A DNA stretch of 64,000 bases from Candidatus Ruminimicrobiellum bubulum (GCA_017651625.1 JAGCCP010000007.1:1-64000); one strand, 5' to 3'; shown: positions 46,538 to 55,163, counted from the stretch's first letter. Notes: generated from the letters alone by a model not told the origin. A program made the numbers and translations.

Positions 46538-47636
46538 TTAATATACTCTCGTATATTTTGGTAAGGTTTTCAACAAATTTCTGTTTTGTAAAAGTTTCTT
46601 TAACGAAATTGTGTCCGTCAATACCCATATTTTTTGCAAATACTTTATCGTCCATTATCTTTTTAATTGCTTCTATCAATTTATCAACATTTCGCGGCGG
46701 TATAAGTATTCCAGTTTTACCGTCTATTACAGTTTCCGGATTTCCGCCTATCGTTGTTGTAATTACGGGTATTTGTTTAAATTGTGCTTCCAAATTTACA
46801 TTTCCGAACCCTTCGGTATCACAGGATAACAAACAAAATATGTTCATTGTTTTTAAATATTTCGGAATATCTGATTGATAACCGACAAAATAAAAAATGT
46901 CATCTACTTTAAATTTTTTTGCATATTCTTCTTGCAATTTTTTACCTGCACCGTCACCTACAATAATGCATCTGATATCGGGATACTGATCTTTTAATTT
47001 TGCGACCGCTTCTATAAGATATTGTTGACCTTTACCTTCTAAAGATACTATATTTGATACTGTTCCTATAACAAACTTATTTTCCAGGTTATATTCTTTT
47101 ATTATGTCACTGCAATCAACTTCTTTTTCAAATTTATCTGTATCAAATGCATTGTACAAAACACTTATTTTTTGTTCTGGTGCATTTTCGTATTTTATTA
47201 AATTGTTTTTAACGACTTTTGAAACGGTTAAAACTTTATCGGCAATTTTGTAGTGCCATTTTGCATACCATTTATGTCTTGTATCTTGTCTTCTGTGAAG
47301 AACGACTTTTATATTTTTAAAAAACAGTTTCATTAGCAAAGCTGTCCAATAAAGTTTACCTTGATGAACATGAAGTATTTTTACATTTTCTTTTTTTATG
47401 ATTTTTATTAACTTTATTACTCCGGTTGGAGTAAACGTTCCTCTACATGTAAAATCAGCGACCATAACATTTTTCTTTTTAGATTCTTCATACAGAAAAC
47501 TGTTTTTAGGAGCGGCAATAACAGGTTCAAACTTTTGACTTAACTGTTTAAGATTTACTGCCGTAAGCAAAGTTTGTTTTTCGGCACCGCCTATTGTTGT
47601 AGATGAAAACAAATGTAAAACTTTTATTTTTTCCAT
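46530..47636 (-). CDS. GT4 glycosyltransferase
   Basis: 368 residues, GT-B fold. HLFSSTTIGGAEKQTLLTAV at the N-terminus, DTEGFGNVNLEAQFKQIPVI with the nucleotide-sugar-binding E, and a GNPETVIDGKTGILIPP loop. It probably adds a sugar to the LPS core. The donor is not recognisable. It is 1 base from the PIG-L gene and overlaps lpxK by 8 bases. Confidence 0.87.
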   Translation of the reverse strand: MEKIKVLHLFSSTTIGGAEKQTLLTAVNLKQLSQKFEPVIAAPKNSFLYEESKKKNVMVADFTCRGTFTPTGVIKLIKIIKKENVKILHVHQGKLYWTALLMKLFFKNIKVVLHRRQDTRHKWYAKWHYKIADKVLTVSKVVKNNLIKYENAPEQKISVLYNAFDTDKFEKEVDCSDIIKEYNLENKFVIGTVSNIVSLEGKGQQYLIEAVAKLKDQYPDIRCIIVGDGAGKKLQEEYAKKFKVDDIFYFVGYQSDIPKYLKTMNIFCLLSCDTEGFGNVNLEAQFKQIPVITTTIGGNPETVIDGKTGILIPPRNVDKLIEAIKKIMDDKVFAKNMGIDGHNFVKETFTKQKFVENLTKIYESILNA

Positions 47637-47637
47637 A

Positions 47638-48351
47638 CTATAAAATTTTCTTTACCAATGAAACATATTCACTGCTTGTAGCTTTAAAAAAGGCTTCACA
47701 ATGTTGTGTATTTTTACCTTTTACTACAGACCAATACTTTGATATTGATTCTGCCATAGTGACATAATCTCTTGTTGCCGTTTGTGTTTTATAACAATCT
47801 ATGGCCTGTTTTTTTTGTTCCCATTGTTCGCTGATATCAACAATAACGTTTGGTATTAATGTTGTCCATACCGAATAAGCATATATCATCGCTTCAATTG
47901 TTTTATTTTTATAAGCTTTTGCAAATGCTCTCGATATTGCAATATGATCTTGATGATTATCTATCATAAACGGTAAAAAAATTATATCCGGTTTTACTCT
48001 GTTAAACAGTTCTGTAAATCTGTCTGCAAGTAAACTTGTATTCTTATATAAAGATCTTATATCAAATTGTAAGAAATGACTTATTCTTGCACCCAATATT
48101 TTAGCTGCATCTTTGGCTTCATACATTCTTTTTTCACCACCGGAAGTACAAAAAGCTATTTCAAGTCTTCCTCCGGCTTTTGTATGCTTAATAAGAGTTC
48201 CGCCGCACCCGATACTTTCATCATCTTGATGAGGAGCAATCACAAATACTTTTTTACCGGGCAACTCTTCTTCCAACGGTAAAGAATATTTCAAAAAAGG
48301 TTGTATGTATTCATACATCCTAAAAACACTTCTGTAACTTGCATATTTCAT
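47638..48351 (-). CDS. PIG-L/LmbE-family deacetylase
   Basis: 237 residues. The zinc motif VIAPHQDDESIGCGG (PHxDDE) is intact and FMIDNHQDHIAISRAF supplies the third ligand. The family removes N-acetyl groups from sugars such as GlcNAc-lipids or bacillithiol precursors. Among LPS glycosyltransferases it may trim an N-acetylated core sugar. The substrate is inferred only from context. Confidence 0.88.
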   Translation of the reverse strand: MKYASYRSVFRMYEYIQPFLKYSLPLEEELPGKKVFVIAPHQDDESIGCGGTLIKHTKAGGRLEIAFCTSGGEKRMYEAKDAAKILGARISHFLQFDIRSLYKNTSLLADRFTELFNRVKPDIIFLPFMIDNHQDHIAISRAFAKAYKNKTIEAMIYAYSVWTTLIPNVIVDISEQWEQKKQAIDCYKTQTATRDYVTMAESISKYWSVVKGKNTQHCEAFFKATSSEYVSLVKKIL

Positions 48352-48372
48352 AAAATCCTCTTAACCGGAATA

Positions 48373-49401
48373 TTAATAAACTTTAATATCGGCATTTGCT
48401 TTCAATTCCGATATAAGTTTATCGTATTCTATTTGTATGTTTTGTTTATATATTATGTCGGATATTGAATCTTTTATATCATCAAACTCTATAGGCATTT
48501 TTGCTTTCTTTTCTTCTACTCTGAAAAAATGGTATCCGTTAGTTGTTTGTACAGGCTTTTTATTATAATCTCCTACCGGTAAAGCAAAAATAACTTTTGC
48601 AACTTCAGGTGTAACATCTTCTTTTAAAACAAAACCCAAATCACCTTTCTTTTGTCTAAGTACTTGATCGTCGGAATACTTTTCGGAAAGTCTTGCAAAG
48701 TTCATATCCTGTAAAGCCAACTCTTTTTTCAACTCTTTAATTTTTTCGTCAACGGTTTTCTTTTGCTCTTTTGAAAAACTGTCGGAATATTTTATAAAAA
48801 TTTGTCTTATTTTAACTTGTTCGGAATAATTCCTTTTTAAATTGTTTGCAACGGAAGAAACAAGTTTATCTTCTTGTATTGAAAGATCTAAATCCTGCCC
48901 TTTTATTTTTGATATAACATTATTATAGAAATTTTTTAATTCTTCATCTGTAGGGTTATGTGCTCTGTTTTTAATTTCGGTTGATACATACTTTATTTTC
49001 ATTAAAGATTCTTTTATTTCCTGTTCAAGTTCTTTTTTTGTTAAACCTTGATTTTTTAAATCTTTCTCGAAATCTTTTTCGGTTTTAAAATTAGATTTTA
49101 TTTTATTTATTGCCGAATCAAGATCTTCTTTTAAAATTTCGGTACCTGCTTTTTTTGCTGCATCTATTAAAAGTATTTCTTCTATTTTTTGATTAACTAT
49201 TTTATTTGCAAGGATTGTTACATTTTCTTCCGTTTTCTTTTCTTCGGGCAATACAGCAAAATCCTGTTGCAATATTTTGTTTACAAAAGTTTTTGTTATA
49301 TCTTTACCGTTAACGGTTGCTATAACATCAGACTTTTCCTCAGCATTAACAAAAGTTGCTAAAAATACAAATAACGACATTACTAAAAAAAGTTTTTTCA
49401 T
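48373..49401 (-). CDS. Periplasmic peptidyl-prolyl isomerase, parvulin/PpiC type
   Basis: 342 residues. Signal peptide (VFLATFVNA), SurA-like helical N-domain (NKIVNQKIEEILLIDAAKK), and a parvulin domain at about 195-300 (IRQIFIKYSD, LSEKYSDDQVLRQKKGDLGF, YHFFRVEE). It should act as a SurA/PrsA-type chaperone for outer-membrane proteins. It couples by a 4-base overlap to the upstream GT9 gene. Confidence 0.88.
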   Translation of the reverse strand: MKKLFLVMSLFVFLATFVNAEEKSDVIATVNGKDITKTFVNKILQQDFAVLPEEKKTEENVTILANKIVNQKIEEILLIDAAKKAGTEILKEDLDSAINKIKSNFKTEKDFEKDLKNQGLTKKELEQEIKESLMKIKYVSTEIKNRAHNPTDEELKNFYNNVISKIKGQDLDLSIQEDKLVSSVANNLKRNYSEQVKIRQIFIKYSDSFSKEQKKTVDEKIKELKKELALQDMNFARLSEKYSDDQVLRQKKGDLGFVLKEDVTPEVAKVIFALPVGDYNKKPVQTTNGYHFFRVEEKKAKMPIEFDDIKDSISDIIYKQNIQIEYDKLISELKANADIKVY

Positions 49402-50333
49402 TTTATGTTCTCCAATATATCATTTGCTATGATATTTTTTGCACTGTTCTTTTTTATAATTATATGATTTTGTAACGGTCTCGGTCCTATTTGTGAAGGA
49501 TCGGTATTACCATATAATGCAATACATTTTATGCCCAAACTTGCAGCTAAATGCATTGTGCCGGAATCTATTCCTATAAACATTTTTGCTTTACTTATAA
49601 GAGCACTAAGTTCAATAAGTCCGTTTTCCGGACAAAACATTTTTACATCTTTTGATACATATTTCATTATTTTCATTGCGGACTCTTGTTCCCATTGCGC
49701 ACAAACAACAACCACGTTCTTTTTCATCTGTGCAAGTTTATTTAAAGTTTCTATCCAAACTTCTCTTCTTAAACATTTTTCCTGTCTTCTTTTACTTGCG
49801 CCGAAAGATACAACGTAAAAATCTTTATTTAACATTTTGTTGTCTTCCAACCAGAAAGATACTTTGACATCGGATTCTCTGTTCACTTTTAAAATATTTA
49901 AATAATCTTTTTGAACATTGTCTATACCCACAGACTTTGCAAGTACAATATTGTTATTAAGCGAAGGAACTCCTATTTTTTCCACTTTTTCGGTTAACAA
50001 AAAACTTAAACTTGCCGTTTTAAAACCTACTCTGTTTTTTATTTTTGAAAAATATGCTAAAAGCAATGTTTCGGGCGATTCCGAAAACATTACGGCAGTA
50101 TCGATTTTTTCTTTTCTTATCGCGGCAAGCAAATCTATTTCCGCACCGAGTGAACCGACTTTCAGAAAGATTTTATCTACAAGTTTTGTAGATTCCAACA
50201 AACCGGCAAGATTTTTTCTTGCTACGCAATAAATCTTTATGTTGGGATATTTTTCTCTTGTAGCTTTTAATACCGGCAAACTAAACAAAAGGTCTCCCAA
50301 CTGATTCATATGAAAAAATATTATTTTATCCAT
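49398..50333 (-). CDS. GT9 heptosyltransferase-like protein
   Basis: 311 residues. FHMNQLGDLLFSLPVLKATR is the GT9 N-terminal motif, and MFIGIDSGTMHLAASLGIKC the heptose-donor region. Transfers heptose or a similar sugar to the LPS core. It lies between another GT9 gene (13-base overlap) and the PPIase. It lacks the C-terminal Cys cluster of the other two GT9 proteins. Confidence 0.87.
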   Translation of the reverse strand: MDKIIFFHMNQLGDLLFSLPVLKATREKYPNIKIYCVARKNLAGLLESTKLVDKIFLKVGSLGAEIDLLAAIRKEKIDTAVMFSESPETLLLAYFSKIKNRVGFKTASLSFLLTEKVEKIGVPSLNNNIVLAKSVGIDNVQKDYLNILKVNRESDVKVSFWLEDNKMLNKDFYVVSFGASKRRQEKCLRREVWIETLNKLAQMKKNVVVVCAQWEQESAMKIMKYVSKDVKMFCPENGLIELSALISKAKMFIGIDSGTMHLAASLGIKCIALYGNTDPSQIGPRPLQNHIIIKKNSAKNIIANDILENIK

Positions 50334-51292
50334 TCTTTTACACTCTCAAAAACAATATTCGGCGTTATTTGTTCCAAACATTTTTCTTTATCAAATTTAC
50401 ATTTGCCTCTGCAAGGACTACAATTTAAATTTGCAGATATCACTTTTGAATTATTTCCGTAAGGTGCTGTTTCTTTTATATCCGAACCGCCGAAAATAAA
50501 AATATTTTTAGTACCTATTGCATTTGCCAGATGCATTGCACCCGTATCGGCACCTACAGCAATTTCACATACCGATAAAATATCAGACAACTCTTTTATA
50601 TTTGTTTTTCCGCACAAATCAATTACGTTATTTGTATTTATTTTACCATAATCGGCTTGTGAACCTAAAACAGTAATCTTTATACCTTTATTTAAAGATT
50701 TTATCATATCTGACAAAATAATATAATTGCTACTGTTCCAAGTTTTTGTTTTTCCTCTTGAAAAAGGAACAAAAGCAACGATTTTGTCACCTTCTTTTAT
50801 TCCGTATTCACTTAACATATTATAAGGGGTACCATTTATACCTATATTGAAAGAGGGTTCATATTTTTCTTTTGTTATATAACTTAAAGAATTTAAATTT
50901 CTTTTAACCGCATTTTCGTTTTTATTTCTTTTGTAAGGTTCTTTTATAAAAAGCCAACTTAATTCTTTCATTCCGCTAACACCGATTTTTTGTTTAGCAT
51001 TTAACAACTTACAAAATACGGCTGTTCTTAAAAGGCCCTGCAAATCTATAACCAAATCGTAATTTTCTTTATTACATTCTTTAAGTGTTTTAAAAAAAGC
51101 TTTCAAACCGCCTTTCCTATCCCAACATTTTATACTATTAATATTAGGAAATAATTCAACAACCTGTTTCCATTGTGTGAAAACAAGCCAATCTATTAAA
51201 CTATCTTTCCATTTACTTTTGATAGCTTGCAATATAGGGTTTGCCTGAATGATATCACCAAACGAACTCGGCTTAACAATTAATATTTTCAT
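50321..51292 (-). CDS. GT9 heptosyltransferase-like protein
   Basis: 323 residues from ATG 51292 (MKILIVKPSSFGDIIQANPI); the longer frame to 51322 would need a TTG. Motifs VGADTGAMHLANAIGTKN and C-terminal CSPCRGKCKFDKEKC resemble the waaA-linked GT9 protein. The Cys cluster could bind metal. First gene of the long envelope operon GT9-GT9-PpiC-PIG-L-GT4-lpxK-gmhB-DUF3108-yrdC, divergent from the M23 peptidase gene. Confidence 0.87.
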   Translation of the reverse strand: MKILIVKPSSFGDIIQANPILQAIKSKWKDSLIDWLVFTQWKQVVELFPNINSIKCWDRKGGLKAFFKTLKECNKENYDLVIDLQGLLRTAVFCKLLNAKQKIGVSGMKELSWLFIKEPYKRNKNENAVKRNLNSLSYITKEKYEPSFNIGINGTPYNMLSEYGIKEGDKIVAFVPFSRGKTKTWNSSNYIILSDMIKSLNKGIKITVLGSQADYGKINTNNVIDLCGKTNIKELSDILSVCEIAVGADTGAMHLANAIGTKNIFIFGGSDIKETAPYGNNSKVISANLNCSPCRGKCKFDKEKCLEQITPNIVFESVKEWIK

Positions 51293-51346
51293 AACAAAAT
51301 TACCAATAATAAATAATACCAATATTTTACAAAAATATAAAACATA

Positions 51347-51375
51347 TTGAAATATTAATCTTTTTGTGTTATACT
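51347..51375 (+). promoter_or_regulatory. Promoter of the M23 peptidase-bactofilin operon
   Basis: TTGAAA (51347-51352), 17 bases, TATACT (51370-51375). The -10 box ends 11 bases before the ATG at 51387, so the leader would be about 4-5 bases. Confidence 0.6.
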
Positions 51376-51386
51376 TTTAAGACTTT

Positions 51387-52331
51387 ATGGCAAAATTTAT
51401 TATAAAGATTAAAGACCTTCTTGGGGAACTAAGAAGGAAGGTCACTGTTGTTTTCATTCCTCATGGGAAAATTAAACCGCTTAAATTTAATTTTTCCATG
51501 TTGTTTCTTGTTGTTGCGTTTTTCGGTTGGACAGGTATAACTTTGTGGGCAGGGTTTGTATCCGGCAAACATATAGACTACTTAACCATAAAAGCGGACA
51601 ATAAAATAATGAAAGCCCGAATGCTTTTCTTTGCAGACCAAATAAAAAAGTCTAAAGAAATGTTGGCTCAGGTAAAACAAAACGATGACCATATTCGTTC
51701 ACTTTTGGCAATGGATTCCAAAAGAATAATAATTGAAAACGATTTGGGTGCCGGAGGTCCTACACCTATAGAATCGAGTGCATTGTCCATGTTGTTATCC
51801 GGTAAGATAGATACTATAGATTACCAGGAAATATCAAAACAATCTTTTGAGTTGCTCGAAGAATATAAAGCTTCGATGAAAAGTTATTCCGAAGTTATAA
51901 ACCATATAGCAAAACAGAGAGAAATGTTCAGATATACTCCTTCAATATGGCCTTGTAAAGGGATAATATCTTCTCCTTACGGAATAAGATTTCATCCTAT
52001 TTTCAATACAAAGTTTTTCCACCCTGCAATAGATATTGCAAACAAAAGAGGTACTCCCATACTAGCTACAGCCGACGGGGTTGTTGCTTTTGCAGGTTGG
52101 ATGAGAGGTTACGGTAACGTTATAGCTATAGAGCATGGTCATAAATACAGAACAGTTTATGCTCATTTGGCAAAAATGTTAGTAAAAAAAGGTGAATTAG
52201 TAACTAAAGGACAAGAGATTGCAAAAATGGGAAACACGGGAAGATCAACCGGTCCGCATGTTCATTATGAATTACATCTTAACAAAAGGCCTATAAATCC
52301 GATGAAATATTTAAGTAGTTATTTAAACTAA
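51387..52331 (+). CDS. M23-family (LytM) peptidoglycan endopeptidase
   Basis: 314 residues. Cytoplasmic basic N-terminus, one membrane helix (about 37-58), a coiled coil (about 70-180), and a C-terminal LytM domain. The zinc site is intact: HPAIDIANKRGTPILA (HxxxD) and GRSTGPHVHYELHLN (HxH). It cuts peptide cross-links in peptidoglycan. The gene is followed 13 bases later by a bactofilin gene, the pair known from Helicobacter and Myxococcus cell-shape loci. The ATG has no Shine-Dalgarno. Confidence 0.93.
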   Translation: MAKFIIKIKDLLGELRRKVTVVFIPHGKIKPLKFNFSMLFLVVAFFGWTGITLWAGFVSGKHIDYLTIKADNKIMKARMLFFADQIKKSKEMLAQVKQNDDHIRSLLAMDSKRIIIENDLGAGGPTPIESSALSMLLSGKIDTIDYQEISKQSFELLEEYKASMKSYSEVINHIAKQREMFRYTPSIWPCKGIISSPYGIRFHPIFNTKFFHPAIDIANKRGTPILATADGVVAFAGWMRGYGNVIAIEHGHKYRTVYAHLAKMLVKKGELVTKGQEIAKMGNTGRSTGPHVHYELHLNKRPINPMKYLSSYLN

Positions 52332-52343
52332 AGGTAAAAAAAC

Positions 52344-52733
52344 ATGAATAAGAAAAAACAAAAATTATTTGATACAATAGAAACATTAGTAGGAAACGGC
52401 TCAACTTTTAGAGGAGAGATTAGCGCAACAAACAGTATAAGAATCGACGGTACTTTAATCGGTAGCGTTAAAGAAGCCGCAAATGTAATAGTAGGAGAAA
52501 ATGCGAAAGTAAAAGGTAACATTTGTGCAAATTATGTTGTAGTTGATGGCATTGTTGAAGGAAACATTACAGCAACGGAATCTATAGAATTGTTAGCTAA
52601 ATCTAAGGTTACGGGCGATATCACAACTACTCTTTTATCAATAAACGAAGGTGCAATTTTTAAAGGCAAAAGCGTGATGCTTGAAAAAGAAGAAAATATT
52701 GAGGAAATTGAAGGAACTGAAGAAATTATATAG
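52344..52733 (+). CDS. Bactofilin
   Basis: 129 residues. The central beta-helix repeats (GEISATNSIRIDGTLIGSV, GNICANYVVVDGIVEGNI, GDITTTLLSINEGAIFKG) are those of bactofilins (DUF583). It polymerises into membrane-associated filaments and positions the peptidoglycan hydrolase encoded just upstream. A short acidic tail (ENIEEIEGTEEI) closes the protein. AAAGG precedes the ATG. Confidence 0.94.
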   Translation: MNKKKQKLFDTIETLVGNGSTFRGEISATNSIRIDGTLIGSVKEAANVIVGENAKVKGNICANYVVVDGIVEGNITATESIELLAKSKVTGDITTTLLSINEGAIFKGKSVMLEKEENIEEIEGTEEII

Positions 52734-52750
52734 GAGAGGGCAACACAACC

Positions 52751-53410
52751 ATGATGAACTTTTTTAGAAAACATAAAGTAGCTATTATTTTAATAATACT
52801 TGTAGGATTTTTCGGAGGAACATTTATAGCCGGTTTCGGAGTATCAACTTTCGGAAACAGCGCATCTTCTTTTGATACGGCAGCAGTTATTAACGGTAAA
52901 AAAATTCCTTATAAATATTATTACAGTTTATATAATAATACTTTTAACTTACTAAGAAGTTCCGGACAAAATGTTAGCGATGAATTAATGAGACTTACAA
53001 AAAGTCAAATATTAAGAAACCTAATCCAAGACGAACTTATTTGGCAGCAAACAAAAAAATACGGAATAACGGTAAGCGATAACGAACTTGCCAACGATAT
53101 TCAAAGTTATCCGTATTTCTTAAATGAAGATGAAAAATTTGATAGCAGAAGATATTATCAATTCTTAAATAATTTGAGAATGTCTCCTAAAGATTATGAA
53201 ACATTAAGAAGAAAACAAATCGCATCTAATAAATTACAAATGCTTATTGCATCGGCAGCAAGAGTATCTTCATCGGAAGTAGAAATGAAGAAAGCTTCAA
53301 ATATAGCGGAATTGACACAAATAAAGGCTAACGAAGTATTAAATGATTGGTTTGATAATGTAACAAAGAATTCAAAGATACAAATTTTGTTGGATGAAAA
53401 CGGAGATTAA
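52751..53410 (+). CDS. PpiD/SurA-N-like membrane-anchored protein without PPIase domain
   Basis: 219 residues. One N-terminal membrane helix (AIILIILVGFFGGTFIAGFG), then a SurA_N/PpiD-type chaperone domain: AAVINGKKIPYKYYYSLYNN, LRNLIQDELIWQQTKKYGIT, and MSPKDYETLRRKQI. Full PpiD has about 600 residues with a parvulin domain; here the protein ends where that domain should start. It could be a stand-alone periplasmic holdase or a clean truncation. It is third in the M23-bactofilin operon, and its stop lies 3 bases from the convergent maf stop. Confidence 0.78.
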   Translation: MMNFFRKHKVAIILIILVGFFGGTFIAGFGVSTFGNSASSFDTAAVINGKKIPYKYYYSLYNNTFNLLRSSGQNVSDELMRLTKSQILRNLIQDELIWQQTKKYGITVSDNELANDIQSYPYFLNEDEKFDSRRYYQFLNNLRMSPKDYETLRRKQIASNKLQMLIASAARVSSSEVEMKKASNIAELTQIKANEVLNDWFDNVTKNSKIQILLDENGD

Positions 53411-53413
53411 ACT

Positions 53414-53980
53414 CTACTTCAAACAAACTCCGAATTTTTTTAATTCTTTTTTTAATCTTATATACGGCAATCCTACTACAGTATAGTAGTCGCCGTATAT
53501 TTTTTTTACGAAACAATCGTCCTTATCTTGAACGGCATAAGAACCGGCTTTATCCATATGTTTACCGAACAATTTTTGTAATTGTTCATAAGGTAACTTT
53601 TGCATTCTGACAACAGCAACATCATAGAAAATTACTTTTTTATTATCGCTGATTATAGAAACACCTGTATACACTTTGTGCAAACTTCCGTTCAGTTCTT
53701 TTATTATTTCAACGGAATGTTTTTTGTTTCTCGGTTTACCTAAAATTTTACCGTTTAGAACAACTATTGTATCCGAACCTATAACAATACTTCCCGGATG
53801 TTGTTGCTTAACATTTTCCGCTTTTTTATAAGATAAATATTTTACTATCGATGAAGGCCTTTTTAAATTATGTTTTTCATCGATACTGCTGGGTATTATA
53901 TCGAATTTAAGTCCCCACTTTTTTAATAATTCTATTCTTCTGGGAGATAGTGAAGCCAATATTATTTTTTTATTTTGCAT
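53414..53980 (-). CDS. maf: Maf-family nucleotide pyrophosphatase
   Basis: 188 residues. LASLSPRRIELLKKWGL at the start, IVIGSDTIVVLNGKILGKPR in the centre, and YAVQDKDDCFVKKIYGDYYT near the end match Maf. It hydrolyses non-canonical nucleoside triphosphates (dTTP/UTP or modified nucleotides) and affects septation. It overlaps cutA by 11 bases. Confidence 0.92.
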   Translation of the reverse strand: MQNKKIILASLSPRRIELLKKWGLKFDIIPSSIDEKHNLKRPSSIVKYLSYKKAENVKQQHPGSIVIGSDTIVVLNGKILGKPRNKKHSVEIIKELNGSLHKVYTGVSIISDNKKVIFYDVAVVRMQKLPYEQLQKLFGKHMDKAGSYAVQDKDDCFVKKIYGDYYTVVGLPYIRLKKELKKFGVCLK

Positions 53981-54287
53981 ATTCTTTTATCCAATTTAAA
54001 TAATCTTTATTTGCATTTATATCTATACAAACAATTTCCGGAACTTCATAAGGATGTATTTTTTCTACTTCTTTAACTATTTTATTAAAGTTACTTTTTA
54101 TCGTTTTTGCAACCAACAAATGTTCGTTACTTTTACAAACTTTATTTTCCCACCAATAAACAGATTTTATTTTAGGAATTATGTTTACACACGCTACTAA
54201 TTTTTTATCTAACAAAAAATCAGTTATATTGTTTGCTACTCTCATATTAGGAACCGTAATAAAAATCGATATATATTTTTTATTCAT
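53970..54287 (-). CDS. cutA: CutA-family protein
   Basis: 105 residues from ATG 54287 (MNKKYISIFITVPN). The frame stays open further upstream, but those codons lie inside the tRNA-Asn gene, so the longer version is rejected. KKLVACVNIIPKIKSVYWWE and HPYEVPEIVCIDI are CutA hallmarks. CutA forms a stable trimer linked to divalent-cation tolerance; its true role is unclear. It is probably cotranscribed with the tRNA 20 bases upstream and with maf. Confidence 0.92.
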   Translation of the reverse strand: MNKKYISIFITVPNMRVANNITDFLLDKKLVACVNIIPKIKSVYWWENKVCKSNEHLLVAKTIKSNFNKIVKEVEKIHPYEVPEIVCIDINANKDYLNWIKEYAK

Positions 54288-54307
54288 TTTTTTCCACAAA
54301 TAAAAAA

Positions 54308-54379
54308 CTCCGACAGTAGGACTCGAACCTACAACCCTCCCGTTAACAGCGGGATGCTCTACCATTGAGCCATGTCGGA
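54308..54379 (-). tRNA. tRNA-Asn (GTT)
   Basis: Cloverleaf reads TCCGACA acceptor, GCTC/GAGC D-stem, anticodon stem TCCCG-CTGTTAA-CGGGA with GTT at 34-36, and GGTTCGAGTCC T-arm; acceptor closes with TGTCGGA and a G discriminator, typical for Asn. CCA is not encoded. A TATAAT lies at 54406-54411 upstream. cutA starts 20 bases downstream, so cutA-maf may be read from the tRNA promoter. Confidence 0.95.
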
Positions 54380-54463
54380 ATCAATTACTCATCTGCTATT
54401 CAAATATTATAGGTAAGTATTTTACACTTTTTTTTTACAAAATGCAAGTATTTACAAAAAATA

Positions 54464-54496
54464 AAAAAGCTCCGATAAAAAATATCGGAGCTTTTT
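54464..54496 (-). terminator. Terminator after the H1-like gene
   Basis: AAAAAGCTCCGAT / ATCGGAGCTTTTT hairpin flanked by A and T runs. It is placed 13 bases after the stop of the H1-like gene and could act in both directions. Confidence 0.8.
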
Positions 54497-54508
54497 ATTT
54501 ATTTCAAC

Positions 54509-54889
54509 TTATTTCTTTTTTGATTTTTTGCAAGCTTTCTTTGCGCAAGCTTTCTTTGCAACTTTTTTAACTGCTTTCTTTGCAGTTTTTTTTGCAACTT
54601 TTTTAACTGCTTTTTTAACTGCTTTTTTTGCAACTTTTTTTGCTTTTTTAGCTTTTTTTCTTTTCTGTCCGCCTCTTGACATTTTTGCTCTTGAGATATC
54701 ACCGTTCTTATCCAAGAAATAGAGGAAACCAGATTCTTTCTTTACACCTGCTTTAGCAACTTTGCTGGTTTTTCCGCCTTTCTTTCCGCCTCTTGCCATT
54801 ACAGATCTTGAAACATCACCATCTTTGTCGATGAAGTAAAGATAACCATCTTCTCTTTTTACGCCAAGTTTAGCAACTTTTTCTGCCAT
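54509..54889 (-). CDS. Histone H1-like basic protein with a duplicated N-terminal motif
   Basis: 126 residues in two parts. Residues 1-77 hold two copies of one unit: KREDGYLYFIDKDGDVSR then MARGGKK, and KKESGFLYFLDKNGDISR then MSRGGQK. Residues 78-126 are almost only Lys and Ala with KKAVKK/KKVAKK steps, as in histone H1 tails, and two Cys near the end. It should bind DNA or RNA by the tail; the duplicated YLYFIDKDGD unit looks like a small folded module of unknown role. AGGAGG eight bases upstream of the ATG is one of the strongest ribosome sites here, and a terminator follows, so it is likely highly expressed. I do not recognise a named gene. Confidence 0.8.
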   Translation of the reverse strand: MAEKVAKLGVKREDGYLYFIDKDGDVSRSVMARGGKKGGKTSKVAKAGVKKESGFLYFLDKNGDISRAKMSRGGQKRKKAKKAKKVAKKAVKKAVKKVAKKTAKKAVKKVAKKACAKKACKKSKKK

Positions 54890-54953
54890 TTTTCCATCCT
54901 CCTAATTAAATTTGACTACTTAACTTATTACTATTAAAACCAAGAAGTTTAAA

Positions 54954-55163
54954 CTATTTTGTTACTGACGGTTCTTTCTTAGTTATAATTTTATCCTTCA
55001 ACCAACTATCAACAACTTCTTTTGAAAATCTGTACTGTTTGCCAATCTTTGATGCAGGAATTTTTTTCTTTTTTATTAAGTTATATATTGTAGATCTTCC
55101 GATACCGAGATATTCTGCTAACTCTTTGATATCCATAACTTGTTTATCGTTTTTATTTTCCAT
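54954..55163 (-). CDS. Excisionase-type helix-turn-helix DNA-binding protein
   Basis: 69 residues from ATG 55163, or 74 from GTG 55178; neither has a clear ribosome site, though GAG lies about ten bases before the ATG. The MerR-like/HTH_17 core ELAEYLGIGRSTIYNLIKKK with a following IPASKIGKQYRFSKEVVDSW wing is intact. Such proteins act as small regulators or recombination directionality factors. No integrase is nearby, so a chromosomal regulator is more likely. It is 64 bases ahead of the H1-like gene on the same strand and may be cotranscribed with it. Confidence 0.82.
   Translation of the reverse strand: MENKNDKQVMDIKELAEYLGIGRSTIYNLIKKKKIPASKIGKQYRFSKEVVDSWLKDKIITKKEPSVTK

Noticed and set aside
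51293-51322. TTG start giving ten more residues on the GT9 protein
   Set aside because: The GT9 fold begins at MKILIVKPSSFGD, and no ribosome site precedes the TTG.
54288-54365. N-terminal extension of cutA (frame beginning MVEHPAVNG)
   Set aside because: These codons are the antisense-free reading of the tRNA-Asn gene itself; the family start and spacing favour ATG 54287.
54499-54702. Second Lys/Gln/Leu-rich frame overlapping the H1-like gene
   Set aside because: It is the shifted reading of the repetitive Lys/Ala codons; the correct frame has the ribosome site, the duplicated module and a terminator.
54954-55163. Excisionase of a prophage or integrative element
   Set aside because: No integrase, attachment-site repeat or phage gene is in the window, although a tRNA is near; a chromosomal HTH regulator is more likely.
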